The notes under the pieces are model-generated. The model ran no database searches. It was not told the DNA's origin and worked only from the letters and a program-made list of their open reading frames with translations. This document shows positions 18,323 to 26,797 of a stretch of DNA of 64,000 nucleotides, one piece after another (within the stretch, counting starts at the first letter, position 1; each line of letters starts with the position of its first letter). Where the stretch lies: contig NZ_WXVV01000016.1 of NCBI RefSeq assembly GCF_013433315.1, forward strand, positions 62,001-126,000, read 5' to 3'. The DNA comes from Pseudomonas crudilactis. Lineage in GTDB: Bacteria > Pseudomonadota > Gammaproteobacteria > Pseudomonadales > Pseudomonadaceae. The translations under genes and the position numbers were made by a program.

Positions 18323-18357
18323 CCTGACAGGCGACCATGCTCTGGCTGACTGAGTGA

Positions 18358-18700
18358 ATATCCGTTTCTTCGGGGGCTGCGGCTGGCGGTTTCGCCCTTA
18401 CGGCGAGTCCCTTTGGCAAACGCCCCAAAGGAACCAAAGGTCTGTGCCCCAACGTTCGGCCCACTCGCTAAAGCTCGGGGTTCCTTCGCTCCGGGATCCA
18501 TCCGGGCGCATCGCCTACGGTTTGCTTCGCTGCACCTCCTCTCGCTGTGTTTGGCTACGCCAAACGGTCGCTGCGCTCCCACCCCCGGATAAATCCCTCC
18601 ACTCAGCCTGCCGACGGGGCCGGTGGATCAAGATCAAGAGCTGCAGCCGAGCTTGCGCTCATCCTGTTGAGTGGTGAAGAGCACGGGGTGTTCGGCGTTG
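18358..18700. repeat. Long dispersed intergenic repeat, no coding capacity
   Basis: About 340 bp of compositionally odd, CTCGCT/CGGGG-rich sequence (CGCCCTTACGGCGAGTCC, TTGGCTACGCCAAACGG, TCGCTCCGGGATCCATCCG) with many short imperfect palindromes. I recognise it as resembling a sequence scattered in fluorescent Pseudomonas genomes, but cannot confirm copy number. Short open frames over it look spurious. Confidence 0.55.
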
Positions 18701-18780
18701 ATTTTTTGGTGGATTCGCCCCTCACCCCAGCCCTCTCCCGAGGGAGAGGGAGCCGATTTGTGGGCTTTTCGAGATCTGAG

Positions 18781-18976
18781 TTCGACTCGGTATTTCACGT
18801 CAGCGTAGATCCACCAAACACCCCGGTCAGTCCCCTCTCCCTCTGGGAGAGGGCTAGGGTGAGGGGCCTTTGATCTGTTTCAGAATGTGAATTCGACTCG
18901 GTATTTCACGTCGGCGTACATCCACCAAACACCTCGGTCAGTCCCCTCTCCCTTTGGGAGAGGGCTAGGGTGAGGG
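18781..18976. repeat. Tandem pair of 85-bp repeats with CCCTCTCCC palindromes
   Basis: Two near-identical units (18781-18865 and 18892-18976, period 111 bp) start TTCGACTCGGTATTTCACGT and end in CCCCTCTCCC...GGGAGAGGG...GGTGAGGG. A preceding half-unit lies at 18717-18750. A related copy with the same CCCTCACCCTAACCCTCTCC arm is at 30510-30666. Confidence 0.8.
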
Positions 18977-19091
18977 TTTGCTTTTGGCTGTTTAATGATG
19001 TGTCGAATAGCCAGAACCTTCCCACAAGGTTTTCAGGTTGTCCGTCGGACGCCCGCTCTCTAGGCTTTGCCTGTCCCTGCCAATTCAGCGA

Positions 19092-19313
19092 CCGGGCGTG
19101 AGATCCCCGGAATGCTTGCAACTAGCGCCAACACTACGATAATTGGCGCCAGCTCAATCTGCTGCCTGTTTTATGGCGGCTGTGTGCGGGCAGACTTCGG
19201 TCTGGCCGGTTGCCTGCTCCGGTGGATCTCACCCTGCACATAGCTGCCACCTCTTCGCCGCGTGAGATCCGGCGAACGATGGCATCTCCACTTGCAGTAG
19301 CAGGAGTTGAACT
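19092..19313 (+). promoter_or_regulatory. Structured leader RNA upstream of DUF6124 gene
   Basis: Visible hairpins in order: CCGGG/CCCGG (19092-19110) with loop CGTGAGATC; GCGCCAA/TTGGCGC (19125-19149); a 16-bp long-range stem GGCGGCTGTGTGCGGG (19175-19190) with 19233-19248, including three G-U pairs, enclosing CAGAC-TTCG-GTCTG (19191-19204); and TTCGCCG/CGGCGAA (19254-19276), again with loop CGTGAGATC. GATCTCAC at 19225-19232 is complementary to both loops. A Shine-Dalgarno AGGAG (19302-19306) follows. Candidate cis-regulatory RNA; function unknown. Confidence 0.65.
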
Positions 19314-19676
19314 TTGGACAAGCTGATCCCCGACCCACCCCACGAAACCAAAACTCCACTCGAAGCAGCCCTCCGCGCCGAAGACCAGGCCCGAAACCGC
19401 GAAGCCATCAAACGCGCGCTCGACTTCTACCTGTGCCCCGAACCCGCGAAGCCCCGCCGGCCTAGCACCATGTTCATGGTCTGCCCAGAGGTCGACACCG
19501 AAAGCCTGCTCGCTCACGCCTGCGAGTCATTAGCCTCTGCAAGTACCGCGGCCGGCAACTTCGCCAATGAGCTAAACGGTTCTCAGCGCAGCACCGTATT
19601 GGGCATCCAGCAAATCGTCATGCTCGCCGAACTGGCGGTAAATCGCGCACTGGATCGGGTAGACCCGCAAACCTGA
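19314..19676 (+). CDS. DUF6124 family protein (120 aa)
   Basis: Member of a Pseudomonas-specific family of small cytoplasmic proteins of unknown function (earlier labelled DUF3077). It shows the family pattern: a variable Pro/charged N-terminus, then ALDFYL, a Pro-Lys linker, STMFMVCPEVDTESLLAHACESLASAS..., and the C-terminal helix LGIQQIVMLAELAVNRALD. TTG 19314 has AGGAG 7 nt upstream, the only well-placed site. The gene is alone, preceded by a structured leader of over 200 nt and by repeats. Function not recognised. Confidence 0.85.
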   Translation: MDKLIPDPPHETKTPLEAALRAEDQARNREAIKRALDFYLCPEPAKPRRPSTMFMVCPEVDTESLLAHACESLASASTAAGNFANELNGSQRSTVLGIQQIVMLAELAVNRALDRVDPQT

Positions 19677-19697
19677 TCCATACGGGTACATCGCAAA

Positions 19698-19730
19698 CAG
19701 GCTGGCCCCATTGGGATAGGGGCGAGCCTG
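19698..19730 (+). terminator. GC-rich hairpin after DUF6124 gene
   Basis: CAGGCT-GCCCC pairs with GGGGC-AGCCTG with one internal mismatch; no U-run follows. It lies 22 nt after the stop codon: weak terminator or stabilising hairpin. Confidence 0.45.
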
Positions 19731-19900
19731 CTCAAGCGCATGACTTTGGAGATTGACGTTCGCGGCTCAACTCAGTGGCAGATGTGGCATTAACCGTTCA
19801 TCGGAAACACCCCTTAACCTGTAATTTCTGACAGTGGCGCGATACCTCCAACTCCTGTCAGATAAGCCTTCCATCCAAACGGGTAAGAAGGAACTTGACT

Positions 19901-20197
19901 ATGTCTGCTGAAAAAAATGTTGTGCCAGTCATCACCTCTGTGAGAGACGATAAGGGAGTGATTGACAACGGTGGCACCACCTCGGCAACTTCTGTGCAAT
20001 TGAGCGGGGTTGCAGATGCTGGAGAAAAAGTTGAAATTTTCGACGGTGCTGTTTTGAGGGGGCAAGTAGTCGTCGGCGCTGCAGGACTCTGGGATTCGCA
20101 CCTAACGAGTCTGATGGTGGGTGCTCATTCGGTTACGGCCAGAGGAAGCGCTGGTACGTCACCGGTTCGCACGTTTATCGTTGTTCCAGCGAAGTAA
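19901..20197 (+). CDS. Orphan single bacterial Ig-like domain protein (98 aa)
   Basis: The whole protein is one Ig-like repeat of the kind found in tandem in large surface adhesins: PVITSVRDDKG, DNGGTT, VQLSGVADAGEKVEIFDGAV, LGxW-type WDSHLTSLMVGAHSVTARG. There is no signal peptide, membrane anchor or secretion tail, and only one domain. ATG 19901 has AAGGAA 8 nt upstream. A terminator follows at once. It could be a remnant of an adhesin or a stand-alone binding protein; nothing nearby resembles the rest of an adhesin. Confidence 0.8.
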   Translation: MSAEKNVVPVITSVRDDKGVIDNGGTTSATSVQLSGVADAGEKVEIFDGAVLRGQVVVGAAGLWDSHLTSLMVGAHSVTARGSAGTSPVRTFIVVPAK

Positions 20198-20205
20198 CAC
20201 GATAT

Positions 20206-20240
20206 AAAAAGCCGCAGCGCTTCCTGGCACGGCGGCTTTT
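20206..20240. terminator. Bidirectional terminator between Ig-domain gene and nagE
   Basis: AAAAAGCCGC pairs with GCGGCTTTT around AGCGCTTCCTGGCACG. The T-run on the plus strand and the A-run on the other let it serve both convergent genes. Confidence 0.8.
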
Positions 20241-20246
20241 CATGGG

Positions 20247-21992
20247 TCAGTAAGGCTGTTGGACTTTTATTGCGGTTAAAACCTTCGCACTTGGCTCAAT
20301 GCGATTGAGCAGAGCTTCAAGTGCTCCACTCAAACTCGCAGCTTTGTCACCCACCAACAAGTGCCAAACACCACCCTCCAACTGGCTGACACCCTGACAA
20401 CCCAGCTCTTTTAACTGCGCGTCGGACAGAGCCTTGCCATCTGCCAGCAACAAGCGAATCCGGCTCATGGCAATGCAATCCAGTTGCAGCACGTTGTCGC
20501 CGCCACCCAGTGCATTCAGCCATTGCTGCGCTTCCGAACTCGCGACCACAAAAGCTTTCGGCTCATCAGCAACAACAGCGGTTTCAACCAGAACCGCACG
20601 CCCCAGTGAAGGCATGGCGAGGCGAATCTCATCCGCAATGCTGTCCGCCATCGGCCCCACCACCACCTGCAAACTTCCGCCCTTGCCCGGACGCACAACC
20701 GCCATCGCACCCAACGCTTTCAAATCAGCATCGGACGCCTTGTTGCGATCGACCATTTCCAAGCGCAACCGCGTAGTGCAGGCGCCGACCGTCAGTAGAT
20801 TTTCAGCACCACCCAATGCCTTGATATAAGCGCTGGCGCGTTCGTTCTCGGTCAGAACCACTTTCTCTGCCGTTGCGACATCCTCACGCCCCGGCGTCTT
20901 CAAGTTGAAGCGACGAATACAGAAATCAAACACCGCGTAATACACCACGGCGTACGCCAGCCCGACCGGAATCACCAGCCAGCCATTGGTCGAGCGCCCC
21001 CAACCCAGCACCATGTCGATGAAGCCACCGGAGAAGGTGAAGCCGAGGTGAATGTTCAACGCATTGGTAATCGCCATCGACAACCCGGTCAGCAGCGCAT
21101 GCAGCAGATACAACAGCGGCGCCAGAAACATGAAGGCGAATTCAATCGGCTCGGTCACCCCGGTCAAAAACGAAGTCAGCGCCATCGACAGGAAGATCCC
21201 GCCCATGACCTTGCGGCGTTCCGGCAGCGCATTGCGGTACATCGCCAGGCATGCCGCTGGCAGGCCGAAGATCATCATCGGGAACATGCCGGTCATGAAC
21301 TGGCCACCCTTCGGATCGCCAGCGAAGTAGCGCGACAGGTCACCGGTCACCAGCGCACCGGTAGTCGGATCGGTGAAGTTACCGAACACGAACCACGCCA
21401 TGTTGTTGAGGATGTGGTGCAGGCCGGTGACGATCAGCAGGCGGTTGAACACGCCAAACACGAACGCGCCGATACTGCCGCTTTCCATCATCAGCGCGCC
21501 AAACGCGTTGATGCCGTGCTGGATCGGCGGCCAGATATAGCCGAACACCACGCCCAGACCGACCGCCGCAAACCCGGTGACAATCGGCACAAACCGTCGG
21601 CCACCAAAGAACGCGAGGTACTCCGGCAGCTTGATGTCCTTGAAGCGGTTGTACAGCGCGCCGGCCATCAGGCCGCTGACGATCCCGGCGAGCATGCCCA
21701 TGTTGATGCTCGCGTCGAGCACCTTGAGCGTGGAGATCATCACCAGATAACCGATCACCCCGGCGAGGCCGGCGGTACCGTTGTTGTCCTTGGCGAAACC
21801 GACGGCGATGCCGATGGCGAAGATCATCGCCAGGTTGGCGAAGATCACCTGGCCGGCATCGTGAATGATCGCGATGTTCAGCAGGTCGGTGTCACCCAGG
21901 CGCAGTAGCAGGCCGGCAATCGGCAGGATCGCGATCGGCAGCATCAGCGCGCGGCCGAGGCGTTGCAGGCCTTCGATAAAGAGTTGATACAT
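20247..21992 (-). CDS. nagE: N-acetylglucosamine-specific PTS transporter subunit IICB(B)
   Basis: Imports and phosphorylates GlcNAc using phosphate from the fused EIIA-HPr-EI protein encoded just upstream. The EIIC membrane domain (about 1-365) includes the sugar-binding TGVTEPIEF with Glu281. EIIB-1 has the phospho-Cys405 in GACTTRLRL. A second EIIB-like domain (about 485-570) follows, but aligned to the first it has Ala508 at the cysteine position (Cys506 is two residues off), so it looks degenerate. The start at 21992 (MYQLFIEGLQ, 581 aa) has AGGAG upstream; a longer frame exists but lacks a site. Confidence 0.94.
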   Translation of the reverse strand: MYQLFIEGLQRLGRALMLPIAILPIAGLLLRLGDTDLLNIAIIHDAGQVIFANLAMIFAIGIAVGFAKDNNGTAGLAGVIGYLVMISTLKVLDASINMGMLAGIVSGLMAGALYNRFKDIKLPEYLAFFGGRRFVPIVTGFAAVGLGVVFGYIWPPIQHGINAFGALMMESGSIGAFVFGVFNRLLIVTGLHHILNNMAWFVFGNFTDPTTGALVTGDLSRYFAGDPKGGQFMTGMFPMMIFGLPAACLAMYRNALPERRKVMGGIFLSMALTSFLTGVTEPIEFAFMFLAPLLYLLHALLTGLSMAITNALNIHLGFTFSGGFIDMVLGWGRSTNGWLVIPVGLAYAVVYYAVFDFCIRRFNLKTPGREDVATAEKVVLTENERASAYIKALGGAENLLTVGACTTRLRLEMVDRNKASDADLKALGAMAVVRPGKGGSLQVVVGPMADSIADEIRLAMPSLGRAVLVETAVVADEPKAFVVASSEAQQWLNALGGGDNVLQLDCIAMSRIRLLLADGKALSDAQLKELGCQGVSQLEGGVWHLLVGDKAASLSGALEALLNRIEPSAKVLTAIKVQQPY

Positions 21993-22015
21993 GGCGGTTC
22001 TCCTTCTTGTTGTTA

Positions 22016-24529
22016 TTAGCGCAGAGGCCAGTGTTGATGGCAGGCGTGACGCACGGCGGCGGCGCTGCTCAGCTTGAGCAGATCGCGGCTGAGGCGCTGG
22101 CATTCGGCTTCATGCAGTTGCCGCACGCGATCCTTGATTTCGCCGATTTGCACCGGGCTGACCGACAGTTCGGTAACACCCAGGCCGATCAACACCGGTG
22201 TGGCCAGCGGATCAGAGGCGAGGGCGCCGCAGACGCCGACCCAGCGTTTGTGCACCGCCGCGCCTTCGCAGGTCATGGCGATCAGGCGCAACAGCGCCGG
22301 GTGCAAGGCGTCGACACGGGCGGCCAGACCGGCGTGGTCGCGATCCATGGCCAGGGTGTATTGCGACAAGTCGTTGGTGCCGATCGAGAGGAAGTCAGCG
22401 TGTTCGGCGAGTTGTTCGGATTGCAGCGCTGCGGCGGGGACTTCGATCATCACGCCGATTTCTGGACGCTGGCTGATACCGAGCTCCAGGCACAGGGCAT
22501 CGACGCGTTGGCGAATGTGCAGCAGTTCGTCGACTTCGGTGACCATCGGCAGCAGGATCCGGCAACGGCGCAGCGGGCTGACTTGCAGCAGCGCGCGCAA
22601 TTGTTGATCGAGGATTTCCGGACGGACCTGAGCCAGACGAATGCCGCGCAGGCCGAGCACCGGGTTGGCTTCGATTGGCAGCGGCAGGTAATCGAGTTGC
22701 TTGTCGCCGCCGACGTCGATGGTGCGGATGATCACTGATTGATCGCCCATCGCATCCAGTACGCCTTGATAGGCCGCACGCTGTTCTTCGACATCCGGCG
22801 CGGTCTGCCGATCGACGAATAAAAACTCAGTGCGCAGCAGACCAACGCCATCAGCGCCGTTGGTGAAGGCATCTGCCGCTTCACCGCTGGAGGCGACATT
22901 GGCGACGACTTCGATGGTCACGCCATTGCGGGTTTCTGCTGGCAAGTGAGCCTTGGCTTGCTGTGCGTCGCGGCGCTGCTGACGGTCGAGTTGCGCCTGC
23001 TGAACTTCAGCCAGGCGTTCGACATCTGGGGTCAGTTCGAGGCGTCCACTGTCGGCATCGAGCACCACCGCTTGGCCTTGTCGCTGATCAAGCAAGGCAG
23101 AACCCAACGCCACCATGCACGGCAGACCTTTGCCGCGAGCGAGAATCGCCACATGCGACGTCGCGCCACCTTCGGCCATGCACAAACCGGCAACACCTTG
23201 CGCGCTGAGTTGCAGCAGATCCGATGGGGTCAGTTCGTGAGCCGCAACAATGGCGCCGGCCGGCACGTCGTAATGCCATGCTTCGCCGAGCAATGCCCGC
23301 AACACCCGTTGGTTGAGGTCGCGCAGATCATTGGCGCGTTCAGCCAACAGCGCGCTGCCGGTGTGTAGCAGCACGTCGCATTGCACATCGATCGACTGGC
23401 TCCAGGCGTGAGTCGCCGCAGTGCCTTGTTCGATGGATTGCTGTGCCGCATCGAGCAGCGCCGGGTCTTCAAGCAACGCCAGATGCGCGGCGAAGATTGC
23501 TTCTTCATCGGCGTTCTTGTGCTTTTTCGCTTGAGCTAGCGTGCCTTGGATTTCGTTGCTGACCTGTCGCAGTGCAGCTTCAAGCACCTGCTGTTGTTGC
23601 AGGGGATCGTGATTGCCCGCGTCGACCGGCAAACTGATCGAGTTCAAGCGAAACAGCGGCCCACCGACCAGTCCCGGCGCGGCGCACACACCGTGCAAAA
23701 CGCCAGCCTCGGCCGGACGTTTAATAGCGGCAACATTGACCGGCGCTGCAGCGTGATGATCATCCGGCAGCGCGGTGGCCAACGCCTTGAGCAACGCTTG
23801 CAACGCCGCTTCGGCATCCGGCCCCTGACAGCTGACCTGCACTTCATCCTGTTCGCCAACTGCCAATCCCATCAAACCGATCAGGCTGTTGCACGGCGCC
23901 GATTTGCCGGCGAAGTGCAGTTGCGACTGGCTGTTGAAACCTTGTGCGGTCTGTCGAATCAATGCAGCCGGGCGCGCATGCAAACCACCGCGATGAGCGA
24001 CCAATACATGACCATAAACCTCAGGTCCGGCGATTTTCGCGACATTCGCCGCCACGCTGTTGCGCGCAACAATGTGCAATAACGGCTCGCCAACCTTCAC
24101 CGCTTTCAGCGTGATCGGGCGCACCTGAAAATCCTGGCTATTGGTCAGAATCAACAGGCTGACGAGGCTTTTGCATTGTTGGCCGACCTTGTCGAGGTCG
24201 TAGCGCAACAACGGCTGGCCCTTGGTCACGCGGGCCCCTTCCTTGACCAGCATCGAGAAACCTTCGCCGTTCAACTCAACGGTGTCGAGGCCCAGATGCA
24301 GAAGGATCTCCGCGCCGTTGTCGGCCCGCACCGTCAGCGCGTGCCCGGTGCGGGCGACGTGAATGATCACCCCGGCGCACGGCGAGTACAGGGTGTCGTT
24401 GAGCGGGTCGATGGCAATGCCGTCGCCCATCGCGCCGCTGGCGAACACCGCGTCCGGGACTTTGGCGAGCGTGAGCACCGGGCCGCTGAGCGGGGCGCTG
24501 AGGGTCAGCTCTTTATTGTTGTTGTGCAT
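22016..24529 (-). CDS. PTS multiphosphoryl transfer protein (EIIA-HPr-EI fusion)
   Basis: One 837-aa chain carries the whole soluble phosphorelay from PEP to NagE. EIIA(Glc-type) spans 1-150 with His78 in ILLHLGLDTVEL; HPr spans about 170-260 with His184 in GGLHARPAAL; enzyme I spans about 275-837 with His459 in GGATSHVAILARG and the PEP-binding regions LLRTEFLF and IGTNDLSQYTLAMDRDH. Counterpart of PA3760 in PAO1. It lies between nagB2 and nagE in the operon, 23 nt before nagE. Confidence 0.95.
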   Translation of the reverse strand: MHNNNKELTLSAPLSGPVLTLAKVPDAVFASGAMGDGIAIDPLNDTLYSPCAGVIIHVARTGHALTVRADNGAEILLHLGLDTVELNGEGFSMLVKEGARVTKGQPLLRYDLDKVGQQCKSLVSLLILTNSQDFQVRPITLKAVKVGEPLLHIVARNSVAANVAKIAGPEVYGHVLVAHRGGLHARPAALIRQTAQGFNSQSQLHFAGKSAPCNSLIGLMGLAVGEQDEVQVSCQGPDAEAALQALLKALATALPDDHHAAAPVNVAAIKRPAEAGVLHGVCAAPGLVGGPLFRLNSISLPVDAGNHDPLQQQQVLEAALRQVSNEIQGTLAQAKKHKNADEEAIFAAHLALLEDPALLDAAQQSIEQGTAATHAWSQSIDVQCDVLLHTGSALLAERANDLRDLNQRVLRALLGEAWHYDVPAGAIVAAHELTPSDLLQLSAQGVAGLCMAEGGATSHVAILARGKGLPCMVALGSALLDQRQGQAVVLDADSGRLELTPDVERLAEVQQAQLDRQQRRDAQQAKAHLPAETRNGVTIEVVANVASSGEAADAFTNGADGVGLLRTEFLFVDRQTAPDVEEQRAAYQGVLDAMGDQSVIIRTIDVGGDKQLDYLPLPIEANPVLGLRGIRLAQVRPEILDQQLRALLQVSPLRRCRILLPMVTEVDELLHIRQRVDALCLELGISQRPEIGVMIEVPAAALQSEQLAEHADFLSIGTNDLSQYTLAMDRDHAGLAARVDALHPALLRLIAMTCEGAAVHKRWVGVCGALASDPLATPVLIGLGVTELSVSPVQIGEIKDRVRQLHEAECQRLSRDLLKLSSAAAVRHACHQHWPLR

Positions 24530-24569
24530 GGCTCGGTCTCATCGGTTATATCTCGGTTCGATGTCCCCT

Positions 24570-24652
24570 GTAGGAGCTGCCGAAGGCTGCGATCTTTTGA
24601 TCTTGTTTTTTGGATCAAAATCAAAAGATCGCAGCCTTCGGCAGCTCCTACA
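24570..24652. repeat. Inverted-repeat element, TAGGAGCTGCCG type
   Basis: Near-perfect arms GTAGGAGCTGCCGAAGGCTG... and ...CAGCCTTCGGCAGCTCCTAC, each with GATCTTTTGAT next to the centre. It sits inside the nag operon between nagB2 and the PTS fusion gene, so its transcript would form a long hairpin that could lower downstream expression. Confidence 0.85.
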
Positions 24653-24664
24653 GGTTTGCTTCAA

Positions 24665-25687
24665 TTAGTGCGTACGGGTCACTTTGCTCAGGTGGCGCGG
24701 CTGATCCGGGTCCATGCCACGGGCCACGGCCAAACCGGCGGCCATCACGTAGAAACTCTGGATCGCCAGAATCGGATCGAGGGCCGGGTGTTCGGCGCGG
24801 GTCAGGGTCAGGTCGCGCTCGCTTACATCATCCGGCGCGGCCAGCAACACACGGGCGCCGCGTTGGCGCATCTCTGCTGCCAGGCTCAACAGACCCGCCT
24901 GCTCGGCGCCGCGCGGAGCGAAGACCAGCAACGGATAGTGTTCGTCGATCAGCGCCATCGGGCCGTGACGCACTTCGGCGCTGCTGAACGCTTCGGCCTG
25001 AATTGCCGAGGTTTCCTTGAATTTCAAAGCCGCTTCTTGAGCGATGGCAAACCCGGCGCCGCGACCAATGACCATCAAACGCTGGCAATCGCGCAGCGCT
25101 TCGATGGCCACGCTCCAGTCCTGTTTGGCCGCTTCGCGCAGGCCTTCAGGCAGTGCATTGCCGGCCTCGAGCAATTCGCTGTCCTCTTTCCAGTGCGCAA
25201 TCAAACGGGCGCTGGCGCTGAGGGTGGCGATAAAACTCTTGGTCGCGGCGACGCTGCTTTCAGTACCGGCGAGCAGCGGCAGGCTGAATTCGCATGCCGC
25301 TTCCAGTGGCGAATCGGCAGCGTTGACCATCGACACACTGAGCGCGCCACGCTTGCGCAACAGACGCAGGCTGTTGACCAGATCCGGGCTCTGCCCCGAT
25401 TGTGAAAACGCGAACGCGACCTGACCGCTGACCTTCAACGGCGCTTGCTGCATGGTCACCACCGACATCGGCAACGACGCCACCGGCACACCCAGTTGCT
25501 GCATGGTCAGGTAGGCAAAATAGCTCGCCGCGTGGTCGGAGCTGCCGCGTGCGACGGTCATCGCCACTTGCGGCGGCTGACGGCGCAGGCGGCCGGCGAT
25601 CTCGATCATTTGCGGGTCGAGCTGTTGCAGTTGGGCTTGCACGGCCTCGAACGAGGACAGTGCCTCCTCAAGCATTTTTGAAGTCAA
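24665..25687 (-). CDS. nagB2: Glucosamine-6-phosphate deaminase, SIS-domain type (NagB-II)
   Basis: Two SIS domains resembling the isomerase half of GlmS; in nag operons this family replaces NagB, converting GlcN-6-P to fructose-6-P and ammonia. Sugar-phosphate motifs: ARGSSDHAASYFAYL, FSQSGQSPDLVNSL, GTESSVAATKSF, and ALKFKETSAIQAEAFSSAEVRHGP, typical of the GlmS C-terminal site. A TTG at 25687 with AAGGAG 6 nt upstream gives MTSKMLEEA (340 aa) and overlaps nagA by 20 nt; the ATG at 25675 is the alternative. Translational coupling to nagA is likely. Confidence 0.9.
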   Translation of the reverse strand: MTSKMLEEALSSFEAVQAQLQQLDPQMIEIAGRLRRQPPQVAMTVARGSSDHAASYFAYLTMQQLGVPVASLPMSVVTMQQAPLKVSGQVAFAFSQSGQSPDLVNSLRLLRKRGALSVSMVNAADSPLEAACEFSLPLLAGTESSVAATKSFIATLSASARLIAHWKEDSELLEAGNALPEGLREAAKQDWSVAIEALRDCQRLMVIGRGAGFAIAQEAALKFKETSAIQAEAFSSAEVRHGPMALIDEHYPLLVFAPRGAEQAGLLSLAAEMRQRGARVLLAAPDDVSERDLTLTRAEHPALDPILAIQSFYVMAAGLAVARGMDPDQPRHLSKVTRTH

Positions 25688-26774
25688 TGTCTTCTCCTTC
25701 GACCATGACGGCGGTCAGTGTGAGTGAGCGATCCAGCCGCACGCAGTCGGCCCAGGCACCCGGTTGCAGGCGCCCGCGTTCGTTGATGCCGAGGTAGTCG
25801 GCGGGGAATTGCGACAGGCGCTGCGAGGCCTCGGCGATCGGCAAACCGATCTTCACCAGATTGCGCAGGGCTTGATCCATGGTCAGCGTGCTGCCGGCCA
25901 AGGTGCCGTCGGGCAGGCGCACGCCGCCGAGGCATTTGGTCACGGTGTGGCTGCCGAGCTTGTATTCACCGTCGGGCATGCCGGCGGCAGCGGTCGAATC
26001 GGTGACGCAATACAGGCAGGGGATCGAACGCAGGGCCACGCGAATGGCACCGGGATGCACGTGCAGCAGATCCGGGATCAACTCGGCGAATTTGGCGTGG
26101 GCCAGCGCGGCGCCGACGATGCCTGGCTCGCGGTGATGCAGTGGGCTCATGGCGTTGTAGAGGTGGGTGAAACTGGTCGCGCCGGCATCGAGGGCAGCAA
26201 CGCCTTCCTCGTAACTGCCGAGGGTGTGGCCGATCTGCATGCGCACGCCACGGCTGCTCAGTTCGCGGATCAACCCGTCGTGGCCGGCGATTTCCGGGGC
26301 GATAGTGATCACCCGGATCGGCGCCAGTGCCAGATATTCTTCGACTTCGGCCATCAACGCGGTGTGGGCGAAGTTCGGTTGCGCGCCGAGTTTTCCGGGA
26401 TTGATGTACGGGCCTTCGAGGTGTACGCCGAGGACGCGGGCGGCCCCTTGCGGACGCTGTTCGCAGAATTCCCCGACTTCTTTCAAGACGCTGGAGATCT
26501 CGGCACTCGGCGCGGTCATGGTAGTGGCCAGCAGTGAGGTGGTGCCGAAACGCACGTGGGTTCTGGTGATTGTTTCGAAAGCGCTGGCGCCTTCCATGAT
26601 GTCTTTGCCGCCACCGCCGTGAACGTGCAGATCGATGAAGCCCGGCAGCAGATACGGCAGGTCATTGGTGGCCGGATCGCAAGGCACGCCTTCGATCGAC
26701 ACGACTTTGCCGTGTTCGTGGATCAGCCGGCCACGAACCCAGCCGCTGGCGGTGAGGATGTTGTCTTCGGACAT
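25668..26774 (-). CDS. nagA: N-acetylglucosamine-6-phosphate deacetylase
   Basis: Amidohydrolase-superfamily TIM barrel that deacetylates GlcNAc-6-P. Metal and substrate motifs: LPGFIDLHVHGGGG, VLGVHLEGPYI, IGHTLGSYEEG, HLYNAMSPLHHREPG, and DSTAAAGMPDGEY with the catalytic Asp. The start at 26774 (MSEDNILTASGW) yields 368 aa; an upstream extension of the frame is not family-like. It is the second gene of the operon, 23 nt after nagR. Confidence 0.95.
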   Translation of the reverse strand: MSEDNILTASGWVRGRLIHEHGKVVSIEGVPCDPATNDLPYLLPGFIDLHVHGGGGKDIMEGASAFETITRTHVRFGTTSLLATTMTAPSAEISSVLKEVGEFCEQRPQGAARVLGVHLEGPYINPGKLGAQPNFAHTALMAEVEEYLALAPIRVITIAPEIAGHDGLIRELSSRGVRMQIGHTLGSYEEGVAALDAGATSFTHLYNAMSPLHHREPGIVGAALAHAKFAELIPDLLHVHPGAIRVALRSIPCLYCVTDSTAAAGMPDGEYKLGSHTVTKCLGGVRLPDGTLAGSTLTMDQALRNLVKIGLPIAEASQRLSQFPADYLGINERGRLQPGAWADCVRLDRSLTLTAVMVEGEDIDFKNA

Positions 26775-26797
26775 TTTGGTTCTCGCTTTGGGCCGTT

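Noticed and set aside
18354..18873. Short open frames at 18354-18677 and 18547-18873
   Set aside because: They run through dispersed repeats, lack ribosome-binding sites and have low-complexity Arg/Ser/Pro composition.
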